Below are positions 60,317 to 64,000 of a DNA stretch of 64,000 nt, piece by piece. Each line of letters starts with the position of its first letter. The stretch's first letter is position 1. The stretch covers positions 156,654,879-156,718,878 of the forward strand of contig JBOZIK010000001.1 in the NCBI GenBank assembly GCA_051453625.1, in the 5' to 3' direction. The position numbers were made by a program, and so were the translations under genes. The notes below the pieces were generated by a model. The model ran no database searches, was not told the DNA's origin, and was given only the letters and a program-made list of their open reading frames with translations. This DNA is from Welwitschia mirabilis. Taxonomy: Eukaryota > Gnetophyta > Gnetopsida > Welwitschiales.

Positions 60317-60983
60317 NNNNNNNNNNNNNNNNNNNNNNNNNNNNNNNNNNNNNNNNNNNNNNNNNNNNNNNNNNNNNNNNNNNNNNNNNNNNNNNNNNNN
60401 NNNNNNNNNNNNNNNNNNNNNNNNNNNNNNNNNNNNNNNNNNNNNNNNNNNNNNNNNNNNNNNNNNNNNNNNNNNNNNNNNNNNNNNNNNNNNNNNNNNN
60501 NNNNNNNNNNNNNNNNNNNNNNNNNNNNNNNNNNNNNNNNNNNNNNNNNNNNNNNNNNNNNNNNNNNNNNNNNNNNNNNNNNNNNNNNNNNNNNNNNNNN
60601 NNNNNNNNNNNNNNNNNNNNNNNNNNNNNNNNNNNNNNNNNNNNNNNNNNNNNNNNNNNNNNNNNNNNNNNNNNNNNNNNNNNNNNNNNNNNNNNNNNNN
60701 NNNNNNNNNNNNNNNNNNNNNNNNNNNNNNNNNNNNNNNNNNNNNNNNNNNNNNNNNNNNNNNNNNNNNNNNNNNNNNNNNNNNNNNNNNNNNNNNNNNN
60801 NNNNNNNNNNNNNNNNNNNNNNNNNNNNNNNNNNNNNNNNNNNNNNNNNNNNNNNNNNNNNNNNNNNNNNNNNNNNNNNNNNNNNNNNNNNNNNNNNNNN
60901 NNNNNNNNNNNNNNNNNNNNNNNNNNNNNNNNNNNNNNNNNNNNNNNNNNNNNNNNNNNNNNNNNNNNNNNNNNNNNNNNNNN
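60317..60983. other. assembly gap (667 N)
   Basis: An estimated-size gap. Open frames spanning it consist of Ns. Confidence 0.95.
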
Positions 60984-61009
60984 CAAAACATCTTGAATCA
61001 TTAAGAACT

Positions 61010-61325
61010 CAAGAATTTTAAAAGTTATGATCATTTTAGTGTAGTGTGATAGGACTGTAATTTTAGAAACTTTGACAGAGTTTAATATTAAATGATGACC
61101 TGAGAAATAATATTTTTAAAATTCTAAGATAATTTAAATTAGATTCTAAGGATCCTATTATGTGCTTAGTTTATGAAAAACTACTGTAATTTATTTTTAC
61201 TTCATAATTAATTAATTATTTATTTTAGACTATGATGTCTTCTTAGAGCTCAAAAAATTAATTTTTTAAATTATAGAGAAATTATTACATAAAATTTATA
61301 AGGAATTTAAGTATATAAGACATGT
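61010..61325 (+). repeat. dispersed repeat, copy 1 (pair with 63680-64000)
   Basis: Aligns in the same orientation with the last 320 bases of the window. Shared words include AGGATCCTATTAT, TTCATAATTAATTA and TCTTCTTAGAG, in order. Identity is roughly 70-75% by eye. The left end is hidden by the preceding N gap. Confidence 0.7.
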
Positions 61326-62072
61326 TTCTATTAGTAGCTTTGAGTTAAATTACCTAAAAATAATATTTTATTTATAGAAATACCTTTTTCCTTTTTTTCT
61401 TATCTTACTTTGAATGTATATGATTGTAAGAGTTTTCATCTTAGTAGTTTAAGTAACATAAATAGTCTTTAGCTTATCACCTATTTTATTAACTTATAAT
61501 ATAGCCATATAGATCTTGGATAAAGAGTTATATCTTAACAATTATGCTTAAGCCATTCTTTCTTTTATTTACCTTCATTACACCAATCCATAGAGATTGT
61601 TATATAAGCATGAAAGAACGTTTTTAGGATTAACATAGTTTTAGGTATGATTTAGTTTTTTTAAGTAAATTGTTAATATTTGATTTGATAGATTTGAATA
61701 TTTTTATTGTTACTAAAAGAAATAAAACAAAAAAATATTTCCTTTATTTAGATAGAAAAGAAAAGAATATTTCCTTTATTTACATTTTCATTACTATAAT
61801 CTTGAATATAAAAATGATCTAGTGTGCTTGTTTTCTCTTTTATAATTGTTTATATAAAATAAACCTAATGATAATTATAATTATTATAACTAGGTAAACA
61901 ACCCATTACATATCTATATCAGATAGAATTATATGCATGCATTTGTGTTGTGTATTCATTGACCAAGACAAAACTAAGATAATTCTAATAATGATCATCC
62001 CCACACTTGAATTTAATCATCAAGGTGGGATGCATTGTATTTTTTTAGAAGTGGATGGATCATATTTCACCA
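61326..62072. other. AT-rich sequence, nothing recognised
   Basis: No gene or repeat unit is supported. Confidence 0.4.
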
Positions 62073-62172
62073 NNNNNNNNNNNNNNNNNNNNNNNNNNNN
62101 NNNNNNNNNNNNNNNNNNNNNNNNNNNNNNNNNNNNNNNNNNNNNNNNNNNNNNNNNNNNNNNNNNNNNNNN
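62073..62172. other. assembly gap (100 N)
   Basis: A 100-N placeholder without duplicated flanks. Confidence 0.95.
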
Positions 62173-63679
62173 ATGAAAAGTTAACAGGAAGGAAGAGAAA
62201 GTAAGGTTTTAAGAGTGAAGAAAAAACTATTAGTGATTTCTATTCTTTTGTTAATTTAAGGGTTAAGGGAAGATTCCAAAGATCTTCTATAATAAATCAT
62301 GGAAAATAATTCAAATCACTATGATCCTTTATAGGCTATGCTTACAACCAATTAATTGATGATAAATTTTTTTATACTATGAAATTTGATGAAATCCTTA
62401 AGATTCTATGAGGCTTATTAAATATATAGTTTCTTTTACATTGTAATGTCCTATTTACTTTAAATATTTTGAGATTACATAAGAAGCAAAGCAAATGCCT
62501 TACAAACATATTTTCTTTAGCAATATTTGATTTGTTTTTCTAAATGCCACTTCCAGTTTTCATTTTAATTAACATTTTACATTTTGTATGGGAAATTGCT
62601 ACAAAGCAGAGTTTTGAAGTTAAAGAAATAGAATATGTTTTCAAATGATCATTTCAACAAAGAAAAACCATTAATTAAGAGAAATCTCAATTAGTTAAAG
62701 ATTATGATAGGTATTTCCTTTAATTCTGATGGCATTTGTGAACTTGGTTATATTATAAATCCATATCTATTATTAAAAAAGACTCTTATTGTGAAGAGGG
62801 TGATAAAAATGGTAGTCCAAACAAAGGTTTTTTTTAATTATTCTTTGTTATATTTATTAAAAACGTATTATGTGTTATTCCATTTGGAGTTTTAATTGTA
62901 AAGAGAACCCAGAATTTAAACAAGACATCTAAACCCCCTTTTCAAATTGCATTTATGATGCTTTTTGTATTATATGATCTAAAATTGAAATAAGGCACAC
63001 TAAATCTAATTAATTACTTAATGGTCATGATTCACTTTAGAGGAAAGAGAGTGAATTAAAGGGTAGAGAAGAAACCCCTTACAACCATCTGAGAAACAGA
63101 TAATTCATCAAAGAAGTAGATAATGAGAAATCTCCTAAGCTATCCTGAAGAATTTTTAGGAGTATAATTGGCCTTATAATATCTTGTAATGAGTTATTGT
63201 AAAATGTGTGGCATGAAATGGAATACTGCACATACCAAGGGCTGTCCCTAAAATGTTATCACTAAGGGGGTAATTATTGAGATATTTAAGTATATATAAT
63301 GATAAAATTTTATATTGAATACATTTGAAATAGCTAAGAGCCATTCAAAACAAAAAAAAGAGATGTAACATTAGGGAAGATTGAGTCAAAGATATGATAG
63401 GAATATACCCATAAAAGATGGATCTAGATGAGAAAATTATGGGGTAACTTGTTACAAAATCATGTATAAGTTTGATTCAAAATCTAATGAAAAATATTCC
63501 CAAACTTTATTCCTACCTTGGCCAGGGGTTTGGGCTTTCATATTTAACAAATTAGTTTTATTTCTCTCTATTTTGTGCATGATGTTTAATTTTCAAATAT
63601 CTTTTTGGTTTTTTTATGTATGATGGTTTTGTTATGGGTGCTCATCCATTTTTATTTTCTTTCATAGGATTTAAAATCC
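62173..63679. other. AT-rich sequence, nothing recognised
   Basis: The 63-codon frame at 62704-62895 has no motif and background composition. Confidence 0.4.
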
Positions 63680-64000
63680 TTCAAAAAGTTATGATTATTT
63701 TAACATATTATAGTAGGATTGTAATTTTAGAAAATTTAATAGCTTTTAACTTTAAATTATGAATTTATAAATAATATTTTTAGAATTCCAAAATAGCTTA
63801 AGTTAGTTTATAAGGATCCTATTATAAGTCTAGTTTATGAATAATTACTATAATTTTTTCTTCATAATTAATTAGTTATTAGTTATTGATTATGATATCT
63901 TCTTAGAGTTTAAAAACTTTATAGTTAATATCTTAAATTATAGAAAAATTATTAAAAAAATTATATAGGTAATTTAAGTATGTACGATAAGTTATTATCA
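63680..64000 (+). repeat. dispersed repeat, copy 2, running off the window end
   Basis: Partner of 61010-61325. The two lie 2.7 kb apart in direct orientation, which would also fit the ends of one LTR element with a gap inside. No primer site or polypurine tract was seen to confirm that. Confidence 0.65.

Overview
This window looks like nuclear DNA from a plant with a large, repeat-rich, very AT-rich and CpG-poor genome. The evidence is that nearly everything recognisable is decayed plant LTR retrotransposon: Ty3/gypsy and Ty1/copia gag-pol, tRNA-iMet-type primer sites and polypurine tracts. An AT-rich gymnosperm such as Welwitschia would fit, but the sequence alone does not prove it. Twelve N runs interrupt the assembly. 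No bacterial-style operon, CRISPR array, rRNA or tRNA gene was seen.

Layout. 1.1-6.2 kb: a minus-strand Ty3/gypsy gag-PR-RT-RNaseH-IN polyprotein full of stops, ending at a 900 bp LTR (6249-7148). A related LTR lies at 10943-11903, and the stretch between the two looks like a second internal region. 15.6-17.0 kb: a decayed minus-strand ORF resembling a retroelement-associated plant protein. 19.56-20.7 kb: the only good candidate for a host gene, a roughly 1.1 kb CpG-retaining island with a 147-codon ORF that I cannot identify. 21.65-22.37 kb: AT-only sequence with a 130 bp tandem duplication. 25.86-36.54 kb: a plus-strand Ty3/gypsy element with very long LTRs, gag and protease but no recognisable RT/IN; both LTRs carry an array of TTGAC(T/C) W-box cores.

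38.3-41.7 kb: a minus-strand copia element (copia-1) truncated inside RT. 42.2-45.2 kb: a second minus-strand copia fragment (copia-4). 46.8-54.15 kb: a gag-only copia (copia-3) whose gag is split by a complete 4.8 kb copia (copia-2, 48399-53211). Removing copia-2 with one target-site copy restores the copia-3 gag frame. 54.35-57.03 kb: a short plus-strand non-autonomous LTR element with a clear primer site and polypurine tract. 57.5-64 kb: dispersed repeats, a possible core promoter and gaps.

Functionally the window is a retroelement graveyard. Stops and lost catalytic residues are mostly C-to-T/G-to-A changes, as expected from methylcytosine deamination. The CpG island near 20 kb escaped this decay and so marks a probable unmethylated locus. 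Three N gaps are flanked by 62-78 bp near-identical repeats that are probably unmerged contig ends, not biology. No clearly new functional system was found. The most informative observations are the nested copia pair, the W-box LTR arrays and the isolated CpG island.
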